Assembly: GCA_934047225.1 (NCBI GenBank)
Contig: OW203985.1
Span: 4,357,501-4,421,500 of the forward strand
Source: Ypsolopha sequella
Lineage: Eukaryota; Arthropoda; Insecta; Lepidoptera; Ypsolophidae
Direction of reading: 5' to 3'
DNA length: 64,000 bases
Under the pieces are notes generated by a model that made no database searches, was not told the DNA's origin, and was given only the letters and a program-made list of their open reading frames with translations. The position numbers and the translations under genes were made by a program. Shown one piece after another: positions 44,456 through 56,087 of the stretch; positions within the stretch are counted from its first letter, which is position 1, and each line of letters starts with the position of its first letter.

Positions 44456-44698
44456 GAAAGTCATGAACACAACATCGGCAATATTCGCCACGCCGTCAAG
44501 TCCTGGCGAGGCAAGTCAAGACATCTTTAGCAAGTCTGGTTCGCATTTGCTGTTAGATTAATTGATATGTTGCCGATTCAGGTGTCAATCGCGGAAATTT
44601 AAGAAAATATGGTTCCTACCGTAAAGGTTGATTTATATAGTCTTTAATAAAAAATATTTAATTATATCAAATTGAATATAAGTTCAGACATATATGTA

Positions 44699-45436
44699 TT
44701 AGTCAACAAATATACCCAAATGCACGACACCGTGGTGGCGTGGCCTTCGAATGTAAGTGGCCGGCAAAATTGTCATTTTTCCCACATTGTTTGCATTGCC
44801 ATCGGCATTAATAGCATCGCGAAGATGAGTGTACTCTTCAGATCGAAGCTGCTGTTGGTTTAGACGGAGGTACGTCAATCGTTCACGGATTCTGTTTGAA
44901 TAAAAATTCATAGCACTGACTTTTTTGTTGGTTTCAGCACCTGTAATCAATTAATCAGTCATCCCAAAAACTAATGAGTCTAATGGATCAGGTAGTGGGA
45001 CTAATTGTGGCAATTTTACTTTACCACCAGCACAACATAATCCTGCAAATTCACCGCTGTATTTTAAAGCTTTACAATGTTGACAAATTATTGACATTTC
45101 CCCAATAGTTACAGATTTGTCGGCGCTATAATCTATTTCTTGATCGTAGGAGAATGCTCTTCGTGCCAGGTTCACAGGAACATTGCGTCTGCGGAATCGA
45201 TCAATTTCATTTTCCCGTGCTCGCTGCTGTTGTGATCGATGTGCCCGAACTCGTTCCATTCTATGCCTATTATCCACTTCATTGTAATTCACTCTAGAAT
45301 GCAAATCTGTCATACCAATACGACGGTTATCATTATCAGTCTCTCGCTGGTCATCAGTGCGATTAGCGCGTGAGGTAGCTCGTGGCACATTCGATCGACT
45401 TCGACGACCTATGTTAGGTCGTTTTCTCCTCGGCAT
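44699..45436 (-). pseudogene. Helitron replicase, N-terminal region (truncated)
   Basis: The frame from 45436 starts MPRRKRPNIGRRSR and has an Arg-rich region, then ICQHCKALKYSGEFAGLCCA and GGKVKLPQLVPLPDPL, the zinc-binding start typical of arthropod Helitron proteins. A TAA at 44951-44953 interrupts it. The same frame resumes with ETNKKVSAMNFYSNRI, skips a stretch, and continues RLTYLRLNQQQLRSEEYTHL (Helitron_like_N). It stops at 44699. The Rep catalytic HUH and helicase motifs are absent, so it is non-functional. Confidence 0.8.
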
Positions 45437-46253
45437 TGTAAGCAGTATCAGAATGATAAATCAAGTTTTGAATCTTTTTTCAGGTGTTAAAAACATAATC
45501 TGTGCGGGTAATAGATAAATTGAATGCAATTCCGTGCATTTTGATACTTGACTGCTGTTAAAGTAAAATAACTGACACAATCCTATGTGATCTTCTAAAA
45601 TAATCGTTAAAATATTTTTACGGATTTTTTCGAGGGTTTGACAATTTTTATAATTGCTAAAAACTAAGAAAAAAGGAAGCAGTTTGATCACAGAAAACTG
45701 TAGTCATAATGTAAAACCGGTAAAACCTCATACAAATTTCATAGTATCGGGGCGTTTTGACATTTGATAAAGAGTCGCTGATTTGATTTTTAGGGAAGTA
45801 CCCAATTTTAGATCGTATAGCGAACTTTACTGTTTCAAAGTATATTTCTGAACGCACCCAACACAACAATCAAGTGTCATTATAATGTCAGTATTTTGCA
45901 TGTTTTAAATCTAAATACGCGATAATCAGACTATTATGGATATATGTTGTCGATTCCAAACCCTTATTTAATCTAGATCTACATGTTTTTATTCCTAAAA
46001 TACCGAACCGACGCGACGGGGCGAACATCAAATGTTTGACAGGTAAGAACAGTTTGTATGGGAAAATAAAATTGTCGTTTTTAGTATTTTCCTCGCAATT
46101 TTTCCACATTTTCTCGTCGCTTAAACCTTCCCTGGACTTCCACGAATATTTCAAGACTAAACTTAGCCAAATCGGTTCAGCCGTTCTCGAGTTTTAGCGA
46201 GACTAACGAACAGCAATTCATTTTTATTTATATAGATAGAAGATAGAAGATAG

Positions 46254-46502
46254 ATAGGTTTATTCGTAAATAGTTTTTTGCTAAGCGGAGTTTTAGGCCT
46301 TCTATTTTTGTTTTTTATTTTTACCAAATATGAAGAAATGCTGGTAACGCTCGTTATAGCCAGTGGAATAACATTTTGGTTAACTTTATATGCATTTCCT
46401 TCGTCTGCATTCACTTACATATTAGCAACGGAAACAAACATAAGTGAAAGCTTAGCACCATCTAAATATGAACCAGTATATGATAACTATGGCTTACTAT
46501 AA
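46254..46502 (+). CDS. Candidate terminal exon of a membrane protein
   Basis: Open frame directly right of the Helitron insertion. It encodes two hydrophobic segments (SGVLGLLFLFFIF and VTLVIASGITFWLTLYAF), then a polar tail PSKYEPVYDNYGLL and stop. A possible acceptor is ttttttgctaag. The composition is protein-like and no repeat covers it. No family was recognised. The Helitron may have landed in the preceding intron. Confidence 0.35.
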   Translation: MGLFVNSFLLSGVLGLLFLFFIFTKYEEMLVTLVIASGITFWLTLYAFPSSAFTYILATETNISESLAPSKYEPVYDNYGLL

Positions 46503-47096
46503 TGTACGGATGCCAGTAGGACGGACTACCTATTGGCAGTTCTTGTTGTGACGTCATTAAATGGTTTAGAAATAGAGAGCTCGAACTGCAGGCAGTACAT
46601 GTAGTAAATGTGGTAACTGAAGAATTACTGAATGGTTACCAAACTGCCAGTGACCTTCGATAAACGGTTTGAATATTTCCTGGAATGGAAACTTGGTTCA
46701 TGAACATTAAAATTTAACGACTTCGGACATTTTTGTATTGGTTTTTTTCCACTGCATTAAAATGATACTCAGTTTGCTCGAGGTTTGGTAAGACAGCAAT
46801 AAAAAGCCAAAAAACAATGCTTGTCAGTGTATTTAAGTCTGTTAATCTAGACATCACCCAATTTTCTAATAACAGTAAGGTTCTACGGAAAATATATAAA
46901 TAAATAAAATAAAAATATATTATTTCAGAACTTGGTTCCAAACATTTCAAATCAACATAATGAAAATAAAAAGTTCGATTACAAAAAAGTCAATTAAACA
47001 GTTATAATGTCAATAAATTAAAATAAGATTAGGAAAAATTAATGAAATTTTAATAAACAAATTATTGAATAGCATGTAACATAAAATTACACTTTT
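46503..47096. other. Unassigned stretch
   Basis: A minus-strand frame at 46714-46950 is not convincing. Nothing else was recognised. Confidence 0.3.
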
Positions 47097-47430
47097 AGAG
47101 CTTGCATACCTACTTCAGTGAAGAAGCTTTTTTATCAAATACTACATATATTATTTTTGAGATATTTTGTAGGGTTCTGTTAAACAGAAACGTGATTTGG
47201 TTGATTTGATTTGGTTCGATGAAAATATTTGTTGAAATGAGGTCTTTTTCGACAACTTATCTCCAAGATTATGGATTGCTATTGTATTTTTTTAGATGGG
47301 TTTTAACAGGATCTAGAATTTGGTTAAATTAAAATTTGAAAGCAACTTGAATAAATTTTATACTGATAAAAAAAAAAGTTTTTGCTGCTTTTCCCCGAAT
47401 CCGTCCCTCTCGCACTAAGATTTTTACTTA
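47097..47430 (+). repeat. Interspersed repeat, copy 2 (no MITE)
   Basis: Matches 38411-39005: gcatacctacttcagtgaag, ttttagatgggttttaacag, gaatccgtccctctcgcact. It lacks the MITE present in copy 1. Confidence 0.65.
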
Positions 47431-47489
47431 ATACCTACAGTAAAAATTTTAAAAATGAGAATAAATATAAAAATACTTAGATTAGATAA

Positions 47490-47830
47490 ATAAATATGTC
47501 TGAATTCGTCGCCATTGGAGAGGGCACCCAAGAGACTAACAACGTAGCCTCGTTGGATCACCAAACTGATCCTTTAGCCAAGGTAGGCTCTAGCCCTTTG
47601 ATCAACAGAGGTGTCAACCAGATGCAAGGACAGTTCTTGAAACAGTCATCGCGCACCTGAGCCCCTGGCCCCAGAGTCGAAAATATAAAGTTCTTATCGA
47701 GAGGGCCATACTTGCACCGTTTCCAAGAATCCTGCTTGAGTAGCTGCACCAAGTCACTTCTAGTCTGTGACTGCAGATGACGCGTGCCACAGAAGTGGCC
47801 TACCAATCTGATCATATTTCAAGGCATATC
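47490..47830 (-). pseudogene. LINE C-terminal domain (copy 4 of 5, decayed)
   Basis: Minus-strand reading gives SWKRCKYGPLDKNFIFSTLG and GLEPTLAKGSVW, with frameshifts. It parallels KRRKY...FTPLGVKTLGP...AGAYLGQRIS of copy 3 but is strongly diverged. Confidence 0.5.
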
Positions 47831-47939
47831 CCATCTGATAATAATGATGACGATTCTTAAGACTGAATTGGTCACAGAGACTGTTGCGGCTGTGTAGGGT
47901 GTCGGTCATGTGCCCTCATGTGACTTATATGTAGCCTAT

Positions 47940-48235
47940 TATGGTTGTAAAATTTTAGTTGCACAGGCTGTATGTTAGTTTGCGGTCTACATCACGTCTG
48001 GCGTCAAGAGTCAAGAGCAGCTCTTCCTTAAGAGCATCTAAATCATCTAACATCTCGAACTCGAAGATGTTAGTGTCGGCTGTATGTCGCCACGCAGCTC
48101 GGTCTTCAGCTTGCTCCTCCCATGTTGAATGTTCAATTTTGAAAGTTTCGCCACTCGATAATAGTATTCATTCTGCCACAAATATAATTTATAAAATCTA
48201 TATAATCTTACTCGTCACTGAGCGTTCCTAATACA
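47940..48235 (-). pseudogene. LINE tail fragment
   Basis: Minus-strand HSTWEEQAEDRAAWRHTADT followed by NIFEFEMLDDLDALKEELLL resembles the acidic C-terminal tail of RTE-type LINE proteins (DRxxW motif). Short and isolated. Confidence 0.4.
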
Positions 48236-48309
48236 GAATCTGAACATCGATGGAACTAACTTTGTGAAGCTGGAAGACAAATCATCAAAACCGTTCGTTT
48301 TCAAAACTG

Positions 48310-49680
48310 TTCAATCTGTACGGCGAGTATATGATGAGACTGGCACTTGAAGACTAAGACGGCAGCGTTACAGTCGGTGGTAGGAAGATAGCCAATCTAA
48401 GATATGCCGATGACACAACAATCATTGCTGCTAGCGAACAAAATGTAGCTCAGAATAGAAGAGGAGAGCATCAAACTTGGTCTTAAGGTCAACCATTTTA
48501 AAACAAAGATAATGCTGGTAGACCGTGGGCAGATGCTCCAGGCTGCTAGTTTGCTGAATAAATATGAGAATATTGATCTTTTTGTGTATCTTGGCTAGAT
48601 TATTTACAGTGATGGCAGCTGTTGCAACAAACTTCACCGCAAAATTTATTGCTTTAGTCAAAGCTGCAATGACCGACTTCAAAAAAATCTGGAAAAGCCA
48701 AAATATATGCTGAAAGACCAAATTAGGTCTGGTACGAGCTCCATATTTTATATGGGGTTGAAACTTCGTGTCTCAAAAGTAACGAGCAGGATAAGGTGAG
48801 TGTGCTTTTGAGATGTGGTGTTGGAGAAGGCTTTTTAACCTTCAAGCTGTCACGCGGCGTCGAATCGACCGCCATGAACAAATACTCCTCCATAAGATCG
48901 AACCTTGCTACTCTTAGTACGAGTACCTATCAGTTTTAGTAGCTTGTGATATGTTCATCACGCACACAAAAAAACCGTTTCTTCCATTCCCGGCATGCCC
49001 CAAGCCGCACAGACGGCTTTTGTTTTAATGTGTTTGTTTTAATACTGCATGTCTTTGCAATGAATGTTACAATGCCGATGAAAATGATGATGAAGAAGAA
49101 AATTAGGTCTAAAATTTATACATAGGTCCTAGGAAGAAAAAAATTAAATAAAGGAAAGGAATAAATATTTACGTAGAAATTAAAGATAGAAATAAAGCGG
49201 AATCATAATATAATTTTCAAGTATTTCGAAAAAATACGAATCTTTTTATAAAATTAAGGAAAATGTCGTTACATATTGCTTAAAAATATATTTTTTTAAT
49301 ATGCTTGAAAATTTAAGTAGGTCAAAACGACTACACGCGACCGCCACCGTTACAAACGACCACGTGCCCGCTTGAAGGTAAAGCTTGGACTGCCTTCTGA
49401 ACCAACAAACTGAACAAACTCCAGATCACCAAAAGTCTTACCACCACATATCTGGAAAAGACATTAAGTTTCTTTGGCCACATTGCTAGATCCCCGAGAC
49501 ATGACCTATAAAAGCTAATTGTTGGCTAGATGAATAAAAAACAACCTTAATAAATGATGTGACTGGAAGGTTTTTCATCAGTCTTTTCATTTGGCTCAGG
49601 ATCGACATCACTGGAGTTGCATCAAATATAGTCGCGATCCTCAGCATTGTGGAAACGAGGAAGAAGAAAATATAAATAAC
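48310..49680 (+). pseudogene. RTE-type LINE reverse transcriptase, heavily decayed
   Basis: Motifs readable across frames: FNLYGEYMMRLALED (48315-48360), KIANLRYADDTTIIAA (48389-48436, catalytic YADD), TDFKKIWKSQ (about 48673), FEMWCWRRLFNLQAVTRRRI (48810-48870), FFGHIARSPRHDL (about 49469) and DPQHCGNEEEENI (about 49638). Stops and frameshifts abound. The region 49147-49268 is an unrelated inserted repeat. Confidence 0.7.
49147..49268 (+). repeat. 122-bp direct repeat, copy 1
   Basis: aaaggaaaggaataaatatt... to aaaattaaggaaaat matches 50828-50950 with about ten differences. Confidence 0.75.
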
Positions 49681-49699
49681 AATCTGAAATCTTTACAGA

Positions 49700-50827
49700 A
49701 GTACAAAACCCTACAAATAATTTACTTAACATGAAACACAAGAGATTAGTATTACAAACAATATATACAAGTTCATAAATGTTGTGAAATATAATTACCC
49801 AGATCCTTCGTTTATTAGCTCTCTAAACGATACCATTAGCACAATCTCAGTCCTTGCATATATTCGTTAGAAATTCGCTAAAACGCTTTCACACTATTTA
49901 CTTAGAAACCGAGGTGCTGGAAAGTTCCACGCTATTTCAATAAGGAAACCCAACTCCGACACGTGTACAGTTGACGATAAAAGCGATTCACTAATCCTTG
50001 CATATTTTTATCAACTCTTGCACGTACTATACATATGTTTGTTTGCTTACATCACGAAAACGTGAAAAAAGGTGCACTTTTTGGGAGAGTGTAAATGACA
50101 TTTTATTTTAATGTAAAGCGTCAATTATTTTGAATGAGTATATTTTGAGAGCACACAAAATTATAGTGGTTTGTTAAGAAGGTGAAAGAAACATTTGAAT
50201 AAAAAGTAAGAAAGAAATAAGAAGTCAAAGAAAAGTGCAATATGAGATTCTTTGATCAATTTAGGACCAGATGTCTTGGATGCTGGCTAGACAAGCTCAC
50301 AGATGATTAAAGACATCTGAACTAATTTTGATGTTTATGGATGTGTGTTTAACAATGAAAAGAAATTATTATTAAAATGCTAAAACGACTATATTTAAAA
50401 ATTGTTTGAGTGTGAGGAATCAGAGATGACTCTTTCACACAGTCACAAAATAGATAACTATAAAGAAAACCTAATCATGACAGAAATTATATTTACACAA
50501 TACACACAATAAGCTAGACCAGGATGACTTGTGGATTAAACTGTCCGTATATAGAGGAAATAGCTACCAACCATAAACTTGCTTCAGGATTACCAGAAAT
50601 TACACTGAAAGGTTCAATATTATATAAATAACATGTTATGTAAATGAGTTATAACAGGATAAGTAACGTCACCATGGAATATTTATGGACAATTGTTTAA
50701 ATGATCTTAAAAAGCGTGAATGTGGACTGGAGTTACGTAAGTAACTTATCATTTAGCTCTTTCACGCGGACACAAAAGTATTACTTGCTCGGGTGAGCTG
50801 CAGGAGATGGTTACAGTTAAAGATGAT
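49700..50827. other. Unassigned AT-rich stretch
   Basis: About 1.1 kb. No gene or repeat was recognised. Confidence 0.35.
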
Positions 50828-50950
50828 GCTAATAAAGGAAAGGAATAAATATTTACGTAGAAATTAAAGATAGGAATAAAGCGGAACCATACTATAAATT
50901 TCAAGTATTTCGTAAAAATACTATTCTTTTTATAAAATTAAGGAAAATTT
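50828..50950 (+). repeat. 122-bp direct repeat, copy 2
   Basis: Counterpart of 49147-49268, same orientation, 1.7 kb away. Confidence 0.75.
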
Positions 50951-51628
50951 ATTTTTTCCTAAAAAGTTTGAGTTATAAGCATTGACGTACAGTAGGTCAA
51001 TGGTTATAAGAAAAAATACTTATAATATGAAATTGTTTCATTATTTTGCGGCTTGTCCTCGGCGATTTTGATCTTATTTTACAATCGTCACTTTTTGTTA
51101 ATTTTAATTCTTAATAGCCAGCAACAAAAAAATATATTTTTTTTCCTAATTAAATTTTAAAAAGGTTGGTTTAAAAAGAGCTTTTTTTGATCTTGTATAA
51201 ATATGCAGTTTGCTTGAATTATTTGATGGGCTGGTGGTAATTTAAGAATACTTTTTTTCAATACCCACGAAATCCAGTTTAGTAATTTGTGTTTTTTTTT
51301 TAATAAATGTATTACTAAATGTTTACTAAACTGTTATTCACAGAATCTTAGAAATATTTGCTTTATTATTCCCAACCGGTTTCGCCTTTCTGCAGTTTTG
51401 TTGTAATTTTAATCTATTGCACGTAATTTTAACATGAAAAAAAACGTGAATTGTCATAAATGATGTGGATAAATACAAGTTTTTTTTTAAACATATTTGT
51501 AGTAACTGCCAACAAACACGAGTATCAACTAGGTATAAAACTATTTGTGTATTGACTTCATTAGGTTTGTGAACATTTTAGCTTCAGGATAGTAGACATG
51601 GGGTATGGTGAATGGTGATGCACGCGTT
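50951..51628. other. AT-rich intergenic stretch
   Basis: Homopolymer A/T runs; nothing recognised. Confidence 0.35.
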
Positions 51629-51910
51629 TTATAGGGTTCCATACACAAAGGGTAACCAACGGGACCCTATAAGGTACTAAGACTTCGCTGTCCGTCTGTT
51701 TCTCATGAACCGTGATAGTTAGACAGTTGAAATTTTCACAGAAGATATATTTTTGTAGCCGCTATAACAACAAATACTAAAAAAACAGAATAAAATAAAT
51801 ATTTAAGGGGCTCCCATACAACAGACATGTTCTTTTTGCCGTTTTTAAAGATAATGGTACGGAACCTTTCGTGCGCGAGTCCCACTCGCACTTGGTTGGT
51901 TTTTTTATAT
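51629..51910 (+). repeat. Interspersed repeat (ggttccgtaccc family), plus-strand copy
   Basis: Starts tagggttccatacacaaagg, has gacttcgctgtccgtctgtt and catgaaccgtgatagttaga, and ends gcgcgagtcccactcgcact then tggttggttttt. A very common lepidopteran repeat type. Confidence 0.75.
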
Positions 51911-53460
51911 GGCAGTTAATTTTATTTGATTGCTTTTTGCAATATCTGATATTTTTTATATTCAAAATAATATTTTATAAAACAAATATAACAAACGAAC
52001 TGTTTCGTTCCTTTATTTCTCATTTCTTACATTACAATCCTAAAATCACACAGTTTCGATAAAATACAAATCTGTACATTACAATAATAACAGTTTTGTT
52101 ATCGAGTGTACGTGCTCAGTTTGCGCAGTACCTCTTACAGGAAATGCGAAACCAGTAGCTTTGTTGCAAGGTGTTCCTGAATGTCCCTGTTTATGTTACT
52201 ACCCAAAACATTTGCATTTGTATCATACAATTCTATTTCACTTTGCGAAAAACCTTTAAAAACATAACAAACGGATACTTTCAGTAGAGTCTTGTCAGTA
52301 AACCGTAGTACAGAGTTTTTTTTTTTTTTTTAAATCGGTCAGTTGCGAGGTTACAATCAACTTAACTTTTTGCATTTAAAGGGTCTAAATAAGTTGGTCA
52401 GTAATAATTTCCTAAAATTATTAAATATAGGTAACTATATAATATACCTATAAATAAGAACTATCTGTGAACGAAATTTCAAGTTTCCAAGTCTACTGGA
52501 AGTGCCCTATAGGTTTTCAGGGTGAGTAAATTTGTATGAAATTGATTATGTAAACGGCAATTACTATTTTATGCGTTATTACAGAATATAGCATTACATT
52601 TAAAATTAGTAAGCTACTTGAGAATCACGAGTGTAATTTTATTAATTTGGTTGATCTGGCCTAAATTTGGGCTGTCACCAGGCTTGCCGATAACACAGAT
52701 TGCTACGCCAAGGGCTACCTTTCTCTTTCCGATTCATCTTCCTATCCTCCTCCCCTCAGAATTATAATACAAATTCTGAGCTCTTCCCCAATCCAATCTG
52801 ACATTCGTCAACTCTCCAAATTCAGTCCGTACTCGATATTCCCAGGCCAGCAGCAAGAAGGTTTCTTATCCCAGGACAAATAGGTTTCATTACATCATAA
52901 TCGAATCAGACCATATAGTCCTTAAAAAAAACCTATCCCTTCAAAAGGTGGGCAAATACCCCTTCACCATAAACTAGCAAAGAAATACCGCTGTCAAATT
53001 AAATAAAATCATGCATTACGCCGGACGGGTTCTCTTGATCCGCATTATATTCCAGTCAAATGATATTCTGACACAGACCCATGTCAACTTGAGACTGACA
53101 GTAGTGTCTTCATTGAGGAACATGAGATCTTAGTAACCCTGGTCTATCTTTGACGTTTCTTTTAGCGGTTCTGCAGGAAGTTGGTATATATACCCTTTGT
53201 TTATTTTTCTATCCCTGACACTAAACTTTGAATTATGCTGTTTAAATTATATTATAATATTGCATAACAAATTAAACGCCGATCACAAACTAAATTTACT
53301 GAAAGTTATATGGTCTAGCCACTAAGCCACTAGTGGAATTCTAACTCACGCCTAAGTTTGACGTACTGTGTTTGGTTTTGTTAAACGCTAAGTTGATGCT
53401 AGCTGTTGTAATTTCTTGATGGAACAAATATGTATACCTATAGATAAAGTTATTATTCGA
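51911..53460. other. Unassigned stretch
   Basis: About 1.5 kb. 52690-53170 is less AT-rich than its surroundings but no frame or family was recognised. A 22-nt poly-T lies near 52318. Confidence 0.3.
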
Positions 53461-53502
53461 GTGACGACGGCCACAAGTTGGCCGAAATATATTTCGAAAT
53501 CA
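53461..53502 (+). ncRNA. Hammerhead-like motif, degenerate
   Basis: TGACGA (53462-53467) is followed by a strong stem II (cggcca caag ttggccg) and GAAA (53484-53487), then atatattt. The first core C is replaced. This resembles Penelope-type hammerheads. Confidence 0.35.
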
Positions 53503-53909
53503 ATTAATACTTTTTTATTAATGTTTTATAATCTATTTAAAACTATAGATACCTATATATAATATATCTAAAACTAGTACAGTAAAACCTTAGCATCAAC
53601 CTGTGACGCAGACATTAAAGTAGTTCGGCTACGAGAGCCTTGAACAATTGACGCGTTTTATTTATTATCCTCTCTTCTATAAATTTTCTCACTATAAAAC
53701 AAAAATAATACCTGGTACATGTTTCACTAGGTTATATATTATTTAGGAGAAAAAGCACAAGTTGGTTTGTAACACAATTCTTCATTTTTGTAACGAAATT
53801 ACCTGACCGAATTTCCTACGTGGCACCCAAAAACATATACTTTTAAGGCTATCTGTTTAAAAAAAACATTAAAGCGTTACAACATGCGAAAGTGCTTTAG
53901 AAAACAATA

Positions 53910-54180
53910 ACTTGCTAGAATAATTATTGAAGGTCCGCTTAAGTTAATGCTTAAGTTAAAAATAAATAGCAACGAACTATTTTTACACAGCAAAGTTTTC
54001 AGAATCAACGTCTTCTTATAGCTAGAATTTTAACTTATGTCACAAGTGGCCGATTTTAGCAAAAATTAAAATTTTAGCTCATCGAAGACGTTATCTATGA
54101 AAACTATTCTATGTAAAAATAATTCATTACTATTTCTAGACATTTACTTGAGCAGGTGTTCAATAATTATTCTAGCAAGT
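53910..54180. mobile_element. Foldback MITE, perfect 22-bp ends
   Basis: acttgctagaataattattg+aa at the left and its exact reverse complement at 54159-54180. The imperfect palindrome continues inwards (gttttcagaatcaacgtctt / gaagacgttatctatgaaaa), making the whole 271 bp a hairpin. Confidence 0.85.
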
Positions 54181-54228
54181 AAAAAATGATATTTTTTTCT
54201 GAAGTGGCAGCACTTATTATTATGTATT

Positions 54229-54256
54229 ATGTATGTATGTATGTATGTATGTATTA
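54229..54256. repeat. (GTAT)n microsatellite
   Basis: Run of tatgtatgtatg of about 28 bp. Confidence 0.85.
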
Positions 54257-54503
54257 TGCATTATGTAACGCCTTAATCAAATACTGTCACGACATTTTCT
54301 ATAGAAGGGTTTTTAAACTAAGACAAAATGGCAGTATTTTTGTGTACTTAAATTGAGACCCTTCACATTTCCTGTGTACTCCTAAATCATAATTACCAAC
54401 TTGATGAACAAACAGGTAGGAAGTTGACAACTTTTGCCGCCAAAATTTACACAGTTACGAACCTTCTTCTGAAAGTACACGTAAAATTTAGATTGCTTCG
54501 CAG

Positions 54504-54695
54504 TTGCTAAATTGTGAAGATGATAATTTTCATGTTGACATGGAAGACTCAACTTTGTCTGATACAGGAAAGATCGTGCGAGGAAATCTTCTATTAATTT
54601 GTAGTGCTCTTATATTATACTTAATAATAATAATAATAGGAATAGATCCTTTATTTCCCAAATTGCTTACAGTTTTTATGCCAATAGTAAAATAA
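54504..54695 (+). CDS. Candidate terminal exon of a tail-anchored membrane protein
   Basis: Follows an acceptor-like tttagattgcttcgcag (ends 54503). Encodes an acidic segment (NCEDDNFHVDMEDSTLSDTG), then one hydrophobic helix (LLLICSALILYLIIIIIGI) and the short end LLTVFMPIVK, stop at 54693-54695. AATAAA signals lie at 54691-54696 and 54714-54719. The combination of acceptor, coding-like composition and poly(A) signal supports a real last exon. No family was recognised. Confidence 0.4.
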   Translation: MLNCEDDNFHVDMEDSTLSDTGKIVRGNLLLICSALILYLIIIIIGIDPLFPKLLTVFMPIVK

Positions 54696-54910
54696 AATAA
54701 TAAAAATATTCACAATAAATTGGTGACAATGTCCACTCACAATGTAAGTAAATTATATAATTCAATTGAAACATATACATTTGCATGCATAATTGTGTAA
54801 TTGATAATAAAATTGAAAATTTAAAAATAAATATTTGAATTAATTGAACACTGGAAAAATTATAACTATAATTAAATTATTTTTATAAGTACAGTGTTGT
54901 GAAAGTACGA

Positions 54911-55349
54911 ATATTATATCACAAGTCATTATAGTAGTTTATGCTACTAGGGCGAGAAGGAATAAATTACGAGGACGATTTAAAACACGAGCGTAGCGAG
55001 TGTTTTAAACGTAACCGAGTAATTTATTGCTTTTACGCCCGTGTATCATACTACGTTTTTCAATGCATAGTGTGAGGAAATAAAACAAATATAATTTTGT
55101 GAACTTTAAATTATAATTGGCTCAAAAAGACTGTATCCAGAGCCGTTAAACAGTGGAAAAAAAAGTATAGAATTTATGGTTCATAGGAAAGGCTGCAGGT
55201 TAGCCAACCATTTTGAATAAATTAAAAAAAAAACAATATTAAAGCCCTAGGGCAAAATAATCGACTTTCTGTTCGGTTTTGATGCATAAAAAGTGGCCCT
55301 TTACGAGCACATGCATTGAAAAATAATAAATATTATATCACAAGTCATT
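54911..55349 (+). mobile_element. 399-bp retroposon-like element (54931-55329) with a 20-bp target duplication
   Basis: atattatatcacaagtcatt occurs at 54911-54930 and again at 55330-55349, perfectly. The element starts atagtagtttatgctac and contains a palindromic part (aacacgagcgtagcgagtgttt). Its end is A-rich (tgaaaaataata). A duplication of this length suggests LINE-type target-primed insertion. A second copy is at 56088-56446. Confidence 0.8.
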
Positions 55350-55631
55350 CATAAAATACAACAATTTTCTAAATTACAAATAATAAATATTATACTTAAC
55401 GACGTTTAATTATCGATGACACAGGATCGTGACGAGAAAAATCGTTAAAGAAAAATATGTCGTATAAGTAATTCACCTATAAAATGTGAAGTAACCGTTA
55501 TTAAACTTATATCAATTATTAAAAAACATAAATAACATCCAAAAACTTAACAAATGATAACCTAAAATAAAAATCTAACAAAGTAAACCTAAAATAAAAA
55601 TCTAACAAAAGAAACCTAAAATCTGAAATAT

Positions 55632-56070
55632 TTATAACAAATAGAAAATGCTGGCCAGATCGCTGCCGTCGCTAGAAAGGGTGCCTAAAAGGCTAGCGGC
55701 ATTGCTACGTTGAATGGCCAAACTTATTCTTTGGCCAAAGTAGCTTTTAGCCCTTCGGTTACCTGAAGCGTCTATCAAGCGCGACGAAATTTCTTTATAA
55801 AGTCGCCACGTTTCCGAACCCCACGGCCCAAGAGTATCTACAGCAAAAGTTACAAATTCATATGCAAGGGCTTCATACGTACATACGCCTCTTTAGTTCT
55901 TCTGCTTTTGCGGCTGCCGTGTCCGTCCTTATTGCGGTGACTTGGACGTGGGAGTGTGCCATATCAGTGACTGCCCGTTGTTCCATGTGCATGGCTGAAC
56001 CAACGACCTCTGGGTTTGCAGGTGAGCGCTCTGTCACTCCGCCACAGACGCAGTCATCTTTTACTACATA
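55632..56070 (-). pseudogene. LINE C-terminal domain (copy 5 of 5)
   Basis: Minus-strand reading across a frameshift: AAAKAEELKRRMYVR, then FAVDTLGPWGSETWRLYKEI, RAKSYFGQRISLAIQRSN, AASLLGTLSSDGSDLASIFY and stop TAA (55632-55634). Same domain as 34934-35326. Lies between the two copies of the 399-bp element. Confidence 0.6.
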
Positions 56071-56087
56071 GAATACGTAAACAAACA

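Larger units (their letters stand above)
43739..46236 (-). mobile_element. Helitron, 2.5 kb, with truncated replicase and an internal zinc-ribbon gene
   Basis: Minus-strand 5' end A|TCTATATAAATAAAAATG, 3' end gggtcagCTAG|T, with a short gtga...tcac stem 11 nt before the terminus. Insertion lies between A and T, as expected. It contains the N-terminal part of a Helitron protein on the minus strand and a small cysteine-rich frame on the plus strand. The Rep and helicase domains are gone. Confidence 0.85.
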
